The position numbers were made by a program, and so were the translations under genes. DNA of 64,000 nt from Malachius bipustulatus (Eukaryota; Arthropoda; Insecta; Coleoptera; Melyridae): positions 17,492,268 to 17,556,267 of the forward strand of contig OU342639.1 in the NCBI GenBank assembly GCA_910589415.1, written 5' to 3'. The notes under the pieces are model-generated. The model made no database searches. It saw only the letters and a list, made by a program, of their open reading frames with translations, and was not told the origin of the DNA. The stretch's first letter is position 1. Each line of letters begins with the position of its first letter. Shown one piece after another: positions 30,598-43,419 of the stretch.

Positions 30598-33112
30598 GTA
30601 AGTTAATTGCTATTTATTTTGATTATGCTCTTAAGATGATGTGATACTAGGTACCTAGAGTTGATTATTAAATAAAATAATGGGACATTCCACGCCAAAT
30701 CGAACTGTTTGAAAATTGTGATTATTGATTTCATCAATTTTTTGGCTGGCGAACAGCTATCGCGTTCGGCCGAGATCAAGAGCCTCAGTTCATTCTAGAG
30801 TCTGCTAGCAGGGTGACAACAGAATGACAGAACAGCTGAGGAAGATTCCATACGACTGCATTGCAGATTCTAACATGTTTCCATAAACCTCAGTTTACCA
30901 TTTTGCACAAATTTAAACAAATCAGTTCGACTCTACCTCGTAATATTATAGTATTCCTTGATTTTTCTCATTTAGAAAAACGGTGAATGTGAAGTGATGG
31001 CTACTTTTATCATTCTATATAAGAAAGTGTATAATCAGAGTCGTTTACCTGTAGGTATCGTTAACCTTTGGCGAAAATTATTTTGATAAAGGAGAAAAAC
31101 AATTTTCATCAATTTATAAGAAAATTATTTTGACTTGGTCTTTGCAAAGCCAACGCTGAAACGCAAAAAACTTAAAAGCGGCTGATAAGCGGCAATTGAA
31201 AGCTCACGTTATATTCCTATTTTTATATCAAAAAATTGCTTTTTTGGGAATATCTCATGACATAAAATTTCAGTTGTTTTTCTGTTTCCACCCCCTATAG
31301 CGGTCATATTAGAAGCTTAAAACTATTTGCCAATTAATTTTTACGGTCGAATTTTTTGCCTGAGGCTGTACGACGCTTAGTTTCTGAGATATTCCCGGTG
31401 ACCATATGAATGACTCACCCGGTACTGTATAGGTTAAAGCAAGGAGCAAATTGGAAGAAAATATTTTCCCCTCAATTGGGGGCGAGGGGGGATACCTAGA
31501 TGCCCCCCCCCCAGTAATTTTCTTATATATGGTAGATAATTTTTGAAATCGCTCGGGTAAATCTGGGCAAAAGGTCGTAGCCACTCATCGCAACGCGCTG
31601 GACCCCTACTTTTAAAATGACAAGACGGATTTTGAGAAGTATACTCGAACTAGGTATATAAAAACCTGCTTTTCTTCCACCTGGAGATACAATGCATTTT
31701 TGTTACCATCTCCCAAACTATTTCAACTGAGAAAGCAAAGACAATAAGAAAGTAAAAATGTTAAATCTGACATTATCTAGTCATAATTATTAGTCATAAT
31801 TATTTATTGTTGTTACTTGGTTAGGACGTTTAGGTTCAGTACTAGTAATTTCAGAAACTATGGGATTTCTCTAGTGGGAAAATTTTATTCGGCATCTAAT
31901 CGAACTGAAAAGTGAATTTAAAATTATAGATAGGTACACGTATCGCGGTGAAATTCATTGCAAATAATTAGTGGGATGAAATGATAAGGTCAAGATAAAA
32001 GCCCTCGGTTTTCGGGCGGTATGCGATTCAGGGCGCAATTGAATTACTCGGAAGTATTTTTATGGTTTAATAGTATCAATCGGATAATATATTACTTTCA
32101 TTTGAAATCAGTTTCAGTCTTCGAGACGAGGGTCCGAAGGGCCAAAGAGCGAAGATGCCCTGTTTGATTAAAATCAAGGGAAATCGAATGCACTTTCTGC
32201 GAACCAACTTACTGTATAATTAATCCTCTAGGTCACGTCGAGCCACATAATTTCGTGGCTGGCGGGCTTACATAAGTAAATATTATCTAGGATTTTTAAA
32301 ATAATACACTGCAAATTGCTCCAAGTTGTAGCGAAATGTTTAGGTTCGACTGGTTTAGATTTATTTGTTAGTCTAAGACCACTTGGTTTTGTTTATTCAC
32401 CGCACCGACAATACCACGATGAAGATGATCCCCAACTGCTTTATTCTAAATAAACATATAATGTTCGGTTGTTCTTCCGTCGGCTTGTGTCCATCTGGAT
32501 ATCTGTCGTTAATTCTCAATTTCAGTTTGACACACTTACACATTTACAAATTATATAGGAAATGTAAAGCGAATGTCTTCCAACAAGAGGAAAATCGATC
32601 CCACCCATTTTCAGTTTAGATGGGGAATTTAATTATTTTAAGAAAGTTAGGTAGGTACTTATACAAATACTATTTAATTTGATCGCATAGTTCTTGTTTC
32701 ATCAAATGCACACAAATGCACACTACCTATTTCGTAAAATATTCCGACTTCATAATACGCGACTAGGTATAATACAGCGATATTCTGCTTTAGCGAAATT
32801 TTCTTATGATTTATAACAATGAGAGGAAGTGGGTAGGTACTAGGTAACTTAAAAACTACCGAATTCGAAATTCGAGAAATATCTGAACATAAATAAAAAT
32901 GAACGGTTTTAGTGAACTAACAATCGTAATAAAGTACCTAATAAACTTTTTTTTGCTAAATTTTTAGCTTTAAAGATGTTTTCTTGGATTAACAAGTTAT
33001 TATCCGTGCAACCATATACAAAGTCCAGTCCATACATGTCCAGTCTCAAAGTCCAACATATAGGATTTACAACAAGATTTTTAGTTTTAAATATTTTGTA
33101 AAGGTAACTTAT
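30598..33112 (+). other. AT-rich DNA after the third exon
   Basis: Probably intron. I searched for an exon with the required phase. The best acceptor (GTTTCAG near 32115) leads to a frame that stops after about 16 codons, so it was not accepted. A palindromic element begins at 33113. Confidence 0.4.
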
Positions 33113-34300
33113 ACAGGGTGTCCGGAAATTATGCGCAAAAAATTAAGGGGGTGAATCTACTTGATAAAATATCTATTGCCAAAAGTATCAAAATTTTTTT
33201 TTCGAAAACTCACAAATAATAAGAAAGTTATGAGCCTTCAAAGTTGATTTTTTTAAATCAATATTTTCTTATAACTTTTTTTCTAGTGTACGGATTTTCT
33301 TAAAATTTGACACACTTGCCACTGATGTTGCTTTACATCCTTGGTCCAAATTAGACTTGAATCCCTCGAAATCAAAAGGCCTTAACTGCCCTTGACCTTC
33401 AAAAAAGGCCTATAACTTTTTTCGTAATATTTTTTTCTGAGTTTTGAAGATGCACAATTGAAGAACATGAAGAAACATTAGGAAAAGGTCCTCTTTGCCT
33501 ATCACGATAAAATGACCTGTTTCCGAGTAAAACTGTTTTAAAAATTTGCTTGCACTAAAATTGATCACCATAAATTATGATCATTCTGCAACAGGATCAA
33601 AGCATGCTTTGGAAACAGTTGCAGGGTTGCCTAGTTATGTACAAAACAGAGAAATTCGTATATAAATAGACTTGGAAATGATAAAATTTTAAATAAATAA
33701 AAATTTTTTTTTTAAATAAAATAAAATAATTTTAATAAAAGAAAATTGTTGTCAAAATTAAATCCAAAGCAAACGTCTCGTTTCCTAGGCAACCCTTCAG
33801 CTGTTTCCAAAGCATGCCTTGGTATTGTTGCAGAATGATCATCATAATTTATGGTGATCAATTTTAGTGCACGCAAATTTTTAAAACAGTTTTACTCGGA
33901 AACAGGTCATTTTATCGTGATAGACAAAGAGGACCTTTTCCGAATATTTCTTCATGTTCTTCAATTGTGCATCTTCAAAACTCAGAAAAGATTATTACGA
34001 AAAAAGTTATAGGCCTTTTTTGAAGTTCAAGGACAGTTAAGGCCTCTTGATTTCGAGGGATTCAAGTCTAATTTGGACCAAGGATGCAAAGCAACATCAG
34101 TGGCAAGTGTGTAAAATTTTAAGAAAATCCGTACACTAGAAAAAAAATTATAAAAAAATATTGATTGAAAAAAATCAACTTTGAAGGCTCATAACCTTCT
34201 TATTTGTGAGTTTTCGAAAAAAATTATAGATACTTTTGGCAATATTTCATCAAGTAGAATCACCCCCTTAATTCCTGCTTGCGCATAATTTCCGGACATG
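33113..34300. mobile_element. Palindromic foldback element, about 550-bp arms
   Basis: The left end TACAGGGTGTCCGGAAATTA and the decayed right end GCGCATAATTTCCGGACATG face each other. The arms pair through GGTCCAAATTAGACTTGAAT (33340) and its complement (34066), and CATTTTATCGTGATAGACAA (33908) pairs with 33500-33530. The centre is an A/T-rich spacer (about 33660-33765). The right terminal CCCTGTA is lost, next to the LINE-associated direct repeat. Confidence 0.8.
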
Positions 34301-34396
34301 TACTTTTTTGAATTTTTTTATTTTTTATTTTTTGACAAATCAACTCAATTTTATGAGCTCTAACTTTGGCGAAAACTTTGCAAAAAATGTGAAAAT
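34258..34396 (+). repeat. Left copy of the long direct repeat flanking a LINE
   Basis: From AATCACCCCCTTAATT to ATGTGAAAA this stretch recurs at 36648-36775 with a few substitutions and two small indels (an extra CTGC-like block and ATGTA in this copy). The LINE lies exactly between the two copies. Confidence 0.8.
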
Positions 34397-34401
34397 TTTT
34401 A

Positions 34402-36647
34402 TTTATTTATTTATTTATATTAACGTGTCTCGACTACTTTGGTCATTGACACAGGTACAACGGGTTGAACATACATATTGTAATTATACTTGGATTGTGC
34501 AGTATATGTACGGTGCAGTATATTTTGATTGCTAGTCTGTATCTAGATTTGTTGATACAGGTGTGATTCTTGCAGAAAGCTTATCACTGCTTCATACTGA
34601 TCTGGAGACCCGAGGATCTCCTTTGGGCTTCTTCCCAAGCCAAATTTTTGGCGCGCGTCTTGGTATTTTGTGCATTCTAGGAGAATGTGTTCCACCGTGA
34701 GAGCGGCTTGATTACAATGTTGACAGGTGGGGGTGGTACTGGATGCCATTAAATGACCGTGTGTTGACGGGTATGACCGATTCTTAATCTTCGTATAATA
34801 ATCTTATCTCTTCTGGTCATCTGTCCTAGTTTCGGAGGGTAAATTGTTGGTTGAATTGCCTTTAGCTTGGTGTTGGACCTATCCCATTCGGTTTGCCATT
34901 TGGATGTAGTCTCTTTCTTGAATTTCGCCTGGAGGTCTTTGGGGAGCTGGATGTTGCTAACTGGTAGATCTATTGATGTTGCCTCTTTGGCGGCTTGGTC
35001 AGCTAGTTCGTTGCCCGGTATTCCTGTATGCGATGGAACCCAGATTATGACAACGGAGATTCGTTTGATAGAAGGTAAGTGGATTTTCTCATGTATTCTT
35101 TGAACTATTGGGTGGTTATTATATATATGATTTATTGACTGTACTGCGCTTAGTGAGTCTGTACATATTGCTAATCGTTGGTTATCTTGAGTAGGGATTG
35201 TTAGGGCTTTTAGAATTGCATAAAGTTCGCCTGTAAATACGCTGCTTTCTGCTGATAGTTTGAACTTCCTCAGAGTTTCTTGCGAGGTGGTGACGGAGAA
35301 GCCAATTGAATCTGGGGTTTTTGAAGCGTCTGTATAGTAAACTGTATCGAACTGACTGGTGTTTATCAGGTTGAGAAAGTGTTGTTTATATGTTGGCTTG
35401 GGAGTTTCTGATTTCTTGAGTTGGTTGAGCGATGTGTCAATCCTTGGTAGAGTTCTTGTCCAGGGTGGGGTTTCAGGAATTGAGACTATAGTTGTCTCGG
35501 TCAGGGAGGTATTTCCTTGCAAGGTGGATAAGATATGGGGGATTGCTTGTGAGGGCGCATGGAGGTTTCGATGGGTGGGATTGATTAGTAGTTTGTAAGC
35601 GGGGTTCTTGGGATTTGCGGATAGTCTGGCAGCATACGAAAGGAGCAACTGTTCTCGACGTAGGTGAAGGGGAAGCACTCGACTCTCTAGATGGAGGCTT
35701 GGAACTGGGCTAGATTTAAAGGCGCCTAGGCAGATTCGTAGTGCATTGTTCTGGATTGTGTTCAACTTTTGCAGCACGGAATTTGCTGCAGAGTGGTAGA
35801 TTATACTGCCGTAGTCTATCCGAGAAAGAATTAGGCTTCTGTAGATTCTGAGTAGGGCTTCTTAATCGGCGCCCCAGATATTGTGAGATAGGATTTTTAA
35901 TATATTTAGACGGTTTAGGCAATTACCTCTTATTTGATCTATGTGTTTATTCCACGTGAGTTTGCTATCAAATGTAATCCCAAGTATCTTCAGGTGGCTT
36001 ACTGATTCTAGTGGAACACCATTTAGTGTTATCTGGGGAGGCGAGGTGCTGCTGTATCTTCTGGAGAATTTTATTACTTTGGATTTGGAGGTTGAGAAAG
36101 TGAAACCGAATATATTTGCCCAATTTCTGATGTTATCCACTGCATTTTGTAGGAGGGAACAGGTGCTTCTTGTGTTTTTCCCATGGCAGTACAGCAACAG
36201 GTCGTCGGCGTAAAGAAAATATTTTATAGGTGGTTTAACGGAAGCGCATATATCATTAATGGCTAAGAGAAAGAGCGATGGGCTAAGGATTGATCCTTGT
36301 GGGACGCCGTTCTCCAGAGAATATGAGGTCGATGTGATCCCATTGGCTCTCACTTTGAACGATCTGTTGACAAGGAAGTTCTCAATAAAATAATAGATGT
36401 TTCCATTAAGGTTCGCTTCTTTCAGTTTGTTGAGTATGGTGGCTCTTGGTACAGAATCAAATGCGCTTTCCAGGTCGAAGGTGACTGCTATGATGTCCTG
36501 TTTTTCACTCATTGCACTTGCTATGTCTGATTGTAGTAGGACAAGGTTGTCGTGTGTGTATCTCATCGGTCTGAAGCCTGATTGAGCTTCATTGATGATG
36601 TTGTGACGTTCAAAATACCAGAGTTGTCTTTTGTTGATCATTTGTAA
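34402..36647 (-). mobile_element. 5'-truncated LINE with RNase H (I/R1-like)
   Basis: The element reads on the minus strand. Its 3' tail at 34408-34428 is a (TAAA)n-type run, typical of LINE 3' ends. Truncation is at the right, so the endonuclease is absent. The coding part carries a reverse transcriptase, an RNase H domain and a C-terminal zinc-binding motif. RNase H is found in I-group clades and not in jockey. It inserted inside, or next to, the palindromic element ending at 34300. Confidence 0.85.
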
Positions 36648-36653
36648 AATCAC
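34543..36653 (-). pseudogene. LINE reverse transcriptase-RNase H, disrupted
   Basis: Minus-strand frame. RT motifs in order: VTFDLESAFDSVPR, NGVPQGSILSPSLF, and FLYADDLLLY with the catalytic YADD. RNase H follows, with TVYYTDASKT (first Asp), FTGELYAILKAL (Glu), LAICTDSLSAV (Asp) and WVPSHTGIPGNELADQAAK (His/Asp). A final C-x2-C...H-x4-C motif (TCQHCN, VEHILLEC) ends it. Two breaks are visible: an in-frame stop at about 35862 (GAD-stop-EALL) and a frameshift at about 34750 just before MASSTTPTC. Otherwise the reading is clean, so the copy is fairly young but inactive. Confidence 0.85.
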
Positions 36654-36775
36654 CCCCTTAATTCTTTGCGCATAATTTCCGGACTTTTTTGAATTTTCTT
36701 ATTTTTTATTTTTTGACAAATCAACTCAATTTTATGAGCTCTAACTTTGGCGACAACTTTGCAAGAAATGTGAAA
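36648..36775 (+). repeat. Right copy of the long direct repeat flanking a LINE
   Basis: Matches 34258-34396 from AATCACCCCCTTAATT through GACAAATCAACTCAATTTTA to ATGTGAAAA. It is shorter by two small deletions. Confidence 0.8.
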
Positions 36776-37949
36776 AATTAATTATAACAGATTATTTAAA
36801 AAAATTGCATCTCTTTTTTTCTATAGGCTTTCGAGGGTATGATATGTATATATAATATCGAATTTTAGAAAGATTTCATAGTAAAAATAGTTGTTTGACA
36901 ATTGTGCCATTTGAACCAGATTTGTATTTAGAGACAAAGTATGTCGAGGCAAAACATAAATTTTCGAAAAATCTGATAACAAAAAATTTTAATTAAAAAT
37001 AAATTATTGACCTTTCGTTATAACCGGAGCTAACTGCATGACCCTGAGTTTTTGAGACGCCCGTTTTACCCAAGTTTCTACCAGGTCTTTCTCATAAATA
37101 AAAATACTAAAGTTTTAGGAATCTTAAAGTCAGATTAATGAAAGCAAATATTCATTAACAGAGAATATTTTGACGCCTTTAGGTATATATTTATAGATTC
37201 AATTAAAACGAGAAAAGCTTACATGACGCTACATAAAGTATAAAACTCGGGAATTCAAATCCGGAGAATCCGGGATTGAGTTGAAACGTGTTAACATTTT
37301 TACATCACAAAAAGGTTGTCGAATTTAAAGAGGTATTCTGCATATTATGACCGCGCTGAAGGAGATGAGAGTTGAGTTATTCATCTGTCGGCGACTCGGC
37401 TTGGAAAGGGAGCCTAAACGGGGGCAGGCACGGGGACGGGGGCCAAGTCAAGCTCGCCGCCTCCGCGTGAACGAAACCGGGTAACGGATCATCGCCTAGA
37501 TCTGAATTGTTAATATTATCAGGGTCGTATTCGGATAAAATAGCCCCAATCAGATATATCGCCCCATAAACCACGCATTGTTATGATATTATTTACTGCG
37601 CATTGATCCCCCTCTAAATCCTTCATTTATGAAGGTGTTTAACTTATTGAGAAAACCGTTTAACATTGTGTATATATATACAATATACACACATAACGAT
37701 CTTTACGATAAAATGTTTCATGTGAATTGTTCTTTTTCTTTCATTGCGTCATCATTTCATAAAACAACTAATCAGAACTTTAGTTACAAGACTAGGTAAC
37801 ATTTACCAATAAAAAATAAAATCAAATTATTGTAACATACTTTTTTAATTTCTGTATTTTCCTCCTTTTTTATTTTGATGATAACAAGATAAATACCCTT
37901 AAAATTATTTGTACAAAAACCAGATTAATTTTTTCTCACGGATCCAATA
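36776..37949. other. AT-rich DNA with one GC-richer patch
   Basis: No gene supported. At 37370-37580 a GC-richer patch has a 65-codon minus-strand frame without recognisable motifs. A TATATATACA hairpin lies near 37665. Confidence 0.35.
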
Positions 37950-38790
37950 TAAGCGTTCTCGTCTCTGCTTCCTCCCCCATGCTGTATAAAAGTAGCTACC
38001 AGATTTATAAATAAAAAGCCCTCAGGTTTGGACGAGATTCCCTCCTTCTTTGTCAAGCATTTTATACCTGAATTTGCCCAGCCGCTATCAAAAATTTTCA
38101 ACAACACCTTAGTGGCGTATTCCCGGATAAACTCAAGGCAGAAGGCAGCCCTAGTTGAAAACCTATTTTCAAGAAAGGCAACGTCGAAAACACAGAAAAC
38201 TATAGACCAATTAGTCTACTATTCGACTTCTCGACTTTCTAGAAAAGACTGGAATCCTTTCCCGCTCCCAACACGGTTTCCTGAGAAACAGATCAACTAA
38301 GACGGCGTTGGCCCACCAGCTACCTGCAGGGAAGAACCCACAGCCCACAGCTCACTAGCTCTGATGGCTCTGATTCGCCCCGTTTCCTCCTTTCTTCGAG
38401 AGTGTTCTCGGCAAGCTTCTTCTCATCAGTTTAAAAGCAAACGACTTCCACTGGAAGGAACGCCTATATGAGAGAGAATAAACTAAAACTGAACTTAACA
38501 AAATCTAGTTGATAGATTTTTAATTCATGCCGTTCTCGTCTCCTCTCTTAAACCCCCCTCCCTCCCCCATCCCAACCGATATAGCTGAGATAGCTCCCAC
38601 GGAGGTCCTGAAATTCTTGGACTTTCACATTATCAGACCAGGTTCAATCTATTTAGAGACCACCATCTCTCATCCACCGAAAGAACTTTCACGTACGCGT
38701 CCATAAAACTCCTAAACCATTTCAAGATAGACCCTGCAACTTTTGGATTCTCTCGCTTCAAGGCATATCTACCGAGATATCTCATCAACC
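37950..38790 (+). pseudogene. Decayed LINE reverse transcriptase
   Basis: Broken plus-strand frames together spell RT text: NKKPSGLDEIPSFFVKHFIP, EFAQPLSKIFNNTLV, then in other frames ENTENYRPIS-like and FLRNRSTKTALA-like segments (about 38180-38310). ENKLKLNLTKS follows near 38480, and a TEVLKFLG-like segment near 38610. At least three frameshifts and the loss of the catalytic FADD region make it a relic, older than the other LINEs here. Confidence 0.65.
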
Positions 38791-38805
38791 TGGAATTCTA
38801 TATAT

Positions 38806-39275
38806 ACAGGGTGAATTATAAAAAACGCCCCAAGCGATAACTCCGTTAATTTTGAAGATATGACAAAACTTTTTGAAACAAAGTGGCGTAGTTTATCATC
38901 ATCTATATGTTGAGAAAAACGTCCGATCAACACAACTTCCTGTTTAACCGGAAGTAACATCAACTTCGGGTTTTTAAATAGAACACCCTGTAAAACTTTA
39001 TATTTTTTAAATGTCTGAAGAAATCTAATACAGATGGTTTTCACCATTGGAATTTAGATTGAGCGGTTTATGAGTTATAAACAAGTGAAGATCGAAAATT
39101 TTCAACTTCAAAGCAGCGTAGAACTACAACGGCTCAAGATATCTAAAAACGGTTTACATGTCCCTGTCTTAACTTTTCATGTTTTATCCCACTATGTGGA
39201 GTAAATTTTAATACAGGGTGATGAAAATTATCCGATTTTTCATCAACCTGTATTAAAATTTAAACCACATAGTAG
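38806..39275. mobile_element. Truncated foldback element (left arm plus core)
   Basis: It starts TACAGGGTGAATTATAAAAA, contains GAACACCCTGTAAAACTTTA and then the family core: GAGTTATAAACAAGTGAAGA, AACTACAACGGCTCAAGATA, TTTACATGTCCC and TACAGGGTGATGAAAAT. A short complement (CACATAGTAGGATAC) follows, but the right arm is missing. Confidence 0.65.
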
Positions 39276-40514
39276 GATACAATGTCAAATGGGTTTTATT
39301 GACGTGAATAAGAAAAAACGAAATTAAATGCGAACTGTAATGATTTTGAAACATCTGCGACGTTTGTGTATCAAATCGTGGAACCCAGACCTGCTAATTC
39401 ATGCATATGATAAGTTAACAAAACACTGCAGGATTTATCGTTTGTCACAAAAATGCATAGCTAACAAACCGCGACATTTGTTTTGCAAAAAGTTACCGTT
39501 GTCGTCCGATGACGGGTTTCTGCATTTCAATTAAAAATGTGCAAATATTATCTCGTCATTTATGCTTGAGGAAATTTCATAATTGATTGTGTAAGTAGTG
39601 GCGGCGGCGATGAGGGTGGGAAATAGCTAACAGAGGCGGCCGCAGTACTGTTAGGGCAAATAAAGGCATATTACAGTTTTTAAAGCGGGCAATATATAAT
39701 AAGGCCCTGGACGACTTGGTAATCGGGGTTTTATTATCACCGACCGCAACAACCCCGGTGATTTCTGCTACTCTTCTCGCCTTATATATTACTTTGAAGT
39801 TTTTTTATTAAACGAGGGGAGCAGAGAGAAAATTAGTGTTACTTTGAGATGGTCCATCTCTAATCAGCAAGATTGGCGGTTAATTTGGTTTTTGAGGTAC
39901 CTACCTACTCGACCTTCATATATGTTTAACAGACTTCAAATATTTATTTTTTTCTAACAATCACTCTAAAATGTCACAATCACAAATTCTTGGTAATACT
40001 TTAGGCAAACAATAAAAAGTTACCTACATTTTTTTAATGATAAAAATAGAATATTAGATATTAATAAAATGTAAAAAAAGACGATTAATAAATTCGCTTT
40101 TAACATTATATCAATATGGCTTCTGGGATAAGTATTTAATGAGTAATATCTTTGCTTCGAGAGCATTTAAATGTGTCGCATGGTTAGGGAATATTTTATT
40201 TTTGAAGTTTCCTCACAAAAAATAATCAAGATTGATCTGGTTTGGGGATATGTCTGGTCACTATATTATGTCCCTTCCAATCATCTGCATAAATAGTATC
40301 GGACTGATGGCGCTGCATAATGCGGAAAGGGTTCCATCTTGTTTGGAAAAAGATCATATCTAGGAAGAATGGCTTATTTTGGATTAGAACATAAGGTCTA
40401 TCTGGGGATGAAGTCGTTTTGAAGTAAGTCCAAATATGTCAAAGAAATAGGTCCTATCCCGAATTCTTAGATCGAAAATATACTTTTTGGGGGTTTTGTT
40501 TGTGGAACTGTATC
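39276..40514. other. Intergenic DNA, no gene seen
   Basis: AT-rich with a moderately GC-rich patch at 39590-39780 (GGCGGCGGCGATGAGGGTGG). Short open frames have no motifs. Nothing further supported. Confidence 0.35.
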
Positions 40515-42868
40515 ATCCTTTGCTAGCCTGTTGGATCTGTTTTTGACCACGAACCCTCAAATGTATACTATCACGGTGAAAGCCCCACTAGGTTCCTCAG
40601 ATCATAAACTCGTCTCAACATCTTGTGTCCTACCAATTACTAGTGTTAAAGAAGCAAGTAAACCTCGTGTAGTCTGGCACTATAGATCTGCTAAATGGGG
40701 AGAACTCAGGGAATATTATCGAGATTTTCCATGGAGGAGTGTTTGTTTCGGTTCTAATGATCCATCTGTTTGTGCTAGGGAAGTTGCTCAAGTCATCCTA
40801 ACAGGCATGGAAGCCTACATTCCCTTTTCAAAAAAACAGCCCTCAAACAGGAAACCTTGGTTCAACAAAAGATGCAAGGAAGCTGTCGCCTCCAAACAAC
40901 TGGCTTTTCGCCAATGGCGAGAGAGCCCCAACGGCATAAACCATCACAATTTCATCCTTGCTCGAAACAGATGCAAAGAAATAATAGATCAAACCAAGGA
41001 AACTCACAACCAAAGAATTAGGAACAAACTTCTCTCCTGCCCTAACGGTTAGAAATCTTTTTGTTCGGTAACTAGGGCAGTCAGCCAGAACTTCACCAGA
41101 TCCACGATTCCACCACTTACACGGACAGATGGGACTATCGCATCCACGGCTACAGAGAAGGCGAACTTGTTGGCGGGAGTGTTTTCTTCATACTCTTCCG
41201 TCGACTTTCATGGAAGAACTCCGCCAATGATCCCTTCCGTGGAGACCAAAATGTCAGACACTGTTTTCCGACAGCGGGTTATAAAGAGCATTATGTTAGC
41301 CTTAGACCCAAACAAAGCTTCTGGGCCCGATGACGTACCTGTTATCGTACTAAAAAAATGTGCCACTGAGCTGTCATCTCTTTTCTGCCGACTTTTCAAC
41401 TTGTCGTATAAAAAGGGAATATTTCCTTCTTGTTGGAAATGTGCACGAATCTAACCTATTCCCAAGAAAGGCAAAAAGACTATACCAAGTAACTATCGAC
41501 CAGTGGCACTGCTCTCAGTAATATCCAAGATTATGGAGAAAGCTATTAACCAACATTTTTTTAAATACTTGGAAGGAGCAAACATAATCAGCGACCGCCA
41601 ATACGGACTCCGTAAACAGAGGTCAACTGGTGACCTCCTCACTTACGTCACCGAGCTGTGGAATGTCGCAATCGAGCACCATGGGGAGTCTCGAGGGGTT
41701 GCGCTTGATATTTCTAGAGCTTTCGACCGTGTTTGGCATGATGGACTGTTGGCAAAACTGCAGGCCTATGGCATGCCCGAGAAATTCTGCTTGTGGCTTG
41801 CGAGTTATCTCGGAGATCGTTCATTACAGGTGGCAGTCGATGGAGTTCTTTCTGAGACCTTTTCCATCAAAGCCGGTGTGCCTCAGGGATCCATTTTATC
41901 TCCGACTCTCTTTCTAATATTTATAAACGACTTGCTTGAAACAACAAAGAATCCAATATACAGTTTTGCCGACGACAGTACCCTCATATCTTCTTATACG
42001 TTAGATGCGCGAACATCTGCCATCGACGCACAGACTCGCAGGGAGCAAGAAGTTGCCATACTTACAATGACTTGCAAGACATTCTAACTTGGGGCGATAG
42101 AAACCAAGTCCAATTCAATGCTGGAAAAACCCAAGCAGTCATCTTCTCCAAAAAGACCAACGTTTTGGAGCCAGATATGATGATGGCGGGACACTCTCTT
42201 GCCCCAGCGTCATCTCTTCGTTTACTTGGAGTGAGCCTCGGAGCGAACATGTCTTGGCATGATCATGTTGCTGGTCTGGCAAAGAGTGCTTCTCAAAAAC
42301 TTGGAACACTATTCCGCACGAAGAAATTTTGTACACCACAACAGCTTCTCCTCTTATACAAGGCTCAAATCCGACCATCCTTGGAGTACTGCTCACATGT
42401 TTGGAGCTCAGCTCCCAAACATACGCTGAGACTACTCGACTCTATTCAGAAAACAGCCATCCGCTTGATTGGGGACCCAGATTTGACAAAAAATTTAGAC
42501 ACTCTCGAACATCGAAGAAGAGTTGCTGACCTGAGTCTGTTTTACAGATATTTTAATGGAAGGTGTTCAAAAGACGTGGCCCGCTTGATCCCACCAAGAA
42601 CAAGACCGGGAAGATATACACGTCGAGCCGCAGACGCTCATCCATATCAGGTTCAGCTCGTTACACCTCGTACCACCCTATTTCAGACTTCTTTTATGTA
42701 CAGAACCGCATCACTTTGGAATAGCATTTCAAAGGGCGTGTTTCCCGAAGTATACAACTTACAGAGATTCAAGGCCAACGTGAATCGATATCTCCGCTCA
42801 TGCACCGCTCCCAGAGCGTCATAGGGATTTCCCTGTAGTGCATGTGCATTTTCAATAAAAAAAAATCC
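40515..42868 (+). pseudogene. LINE copy: endonuclease tail and reverse transcriptase
   Basis: The copy starts inside the endonuclease (LLDLFLTTNPQ, APLGSSDHKLVSTSCVL with the SDH motif). It continues through the linker and a full RT: YRPVALLSVISKIMEKA, GVALDISRAFDRVWHDGLL, AGVPQGSILSPTLFL and YSFADDSTLI (FADD catalytic). It ends in a thumb/C-terminal region (IRPSLEYCSHVWSSAP, LEHRRRVADLSLFYRYFNG) with no RNase H. The short 3' end finishes in AATAAAAAAAAA. Breaks: TAG at about 41050, TAA at about 41452, and a one-base deletion near 42065 where CTTACAATGAC should read as an Asn-Asn codon pair. Jockey/CR1-like superfamily; clade not resolved. Related to the copy at 6365-7540. Confidence 0.85.
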
Positions 42869-43266
42869 AATGCATGGGGATTCACGATTTAGGCAACAGT
42901 TTTGTCCATTAACGTAAAAGGTAGCGTCGTTGGAAAAAAATCGTTTTTACGAGGTTGCTCGTTCTAAGGAAACTCAAGGACTAAATACACCTTATAATAT
43001 TAGGAATCGTATAGTTAGTTTGAATATTTTTTGCAAAACATTGACCCTGACCTGTCCAAAGTATAGATGCAAGTTTTTTAATTGTGCAGATATACCCAAA
43101 TAGGGTATATTTGGGTATATATTTTCCCTGGTTTTCGCAACATTTCCTGTCAACAAAGACGTTCTTTCGCAAAATTTTCTGTCATTAGCACCATTTAAAA
43201 TTTGTACTTTTAAGACCGTACTTTTACTTTTCCCAAGGCTAGATAAATGGTAGTAAGTTCATCCCA
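42869..43266. other. Short AT-rich spacer
   Basis: No gene. It contains a small tandem repeat of ATACCCAAATA/GGGTATATTTGG words near 43085-43120. Confidence 0.35.
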
Positions 43267-43419
43267 ATGATAATGGTGCGCACACACATTTACCTTTTTC
43301 AATCAGTTCTCAACGGTCTGGTTAGTAGTTTTAGGGCCAAATTCAGACAACAGTCTGTCGTTAGTAAGAATCAACCAACTCGGTCTCATTGTTACCGAGC
43401 TTTCCTATTCATAAGCACG

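Noticed and set aside
32110..32170. Fourth exon of the plus-strand gene after a GTTTCAG acceptor
   Set aside because: In the required phase it reads about 16 codons then stops, with no donor.
37377..37574. 65-codon minus-strand frame in a GC-richer patch
   Set aside because: No splice context, no motif and no repeat partner; the composition alone is not enough for a gene call.
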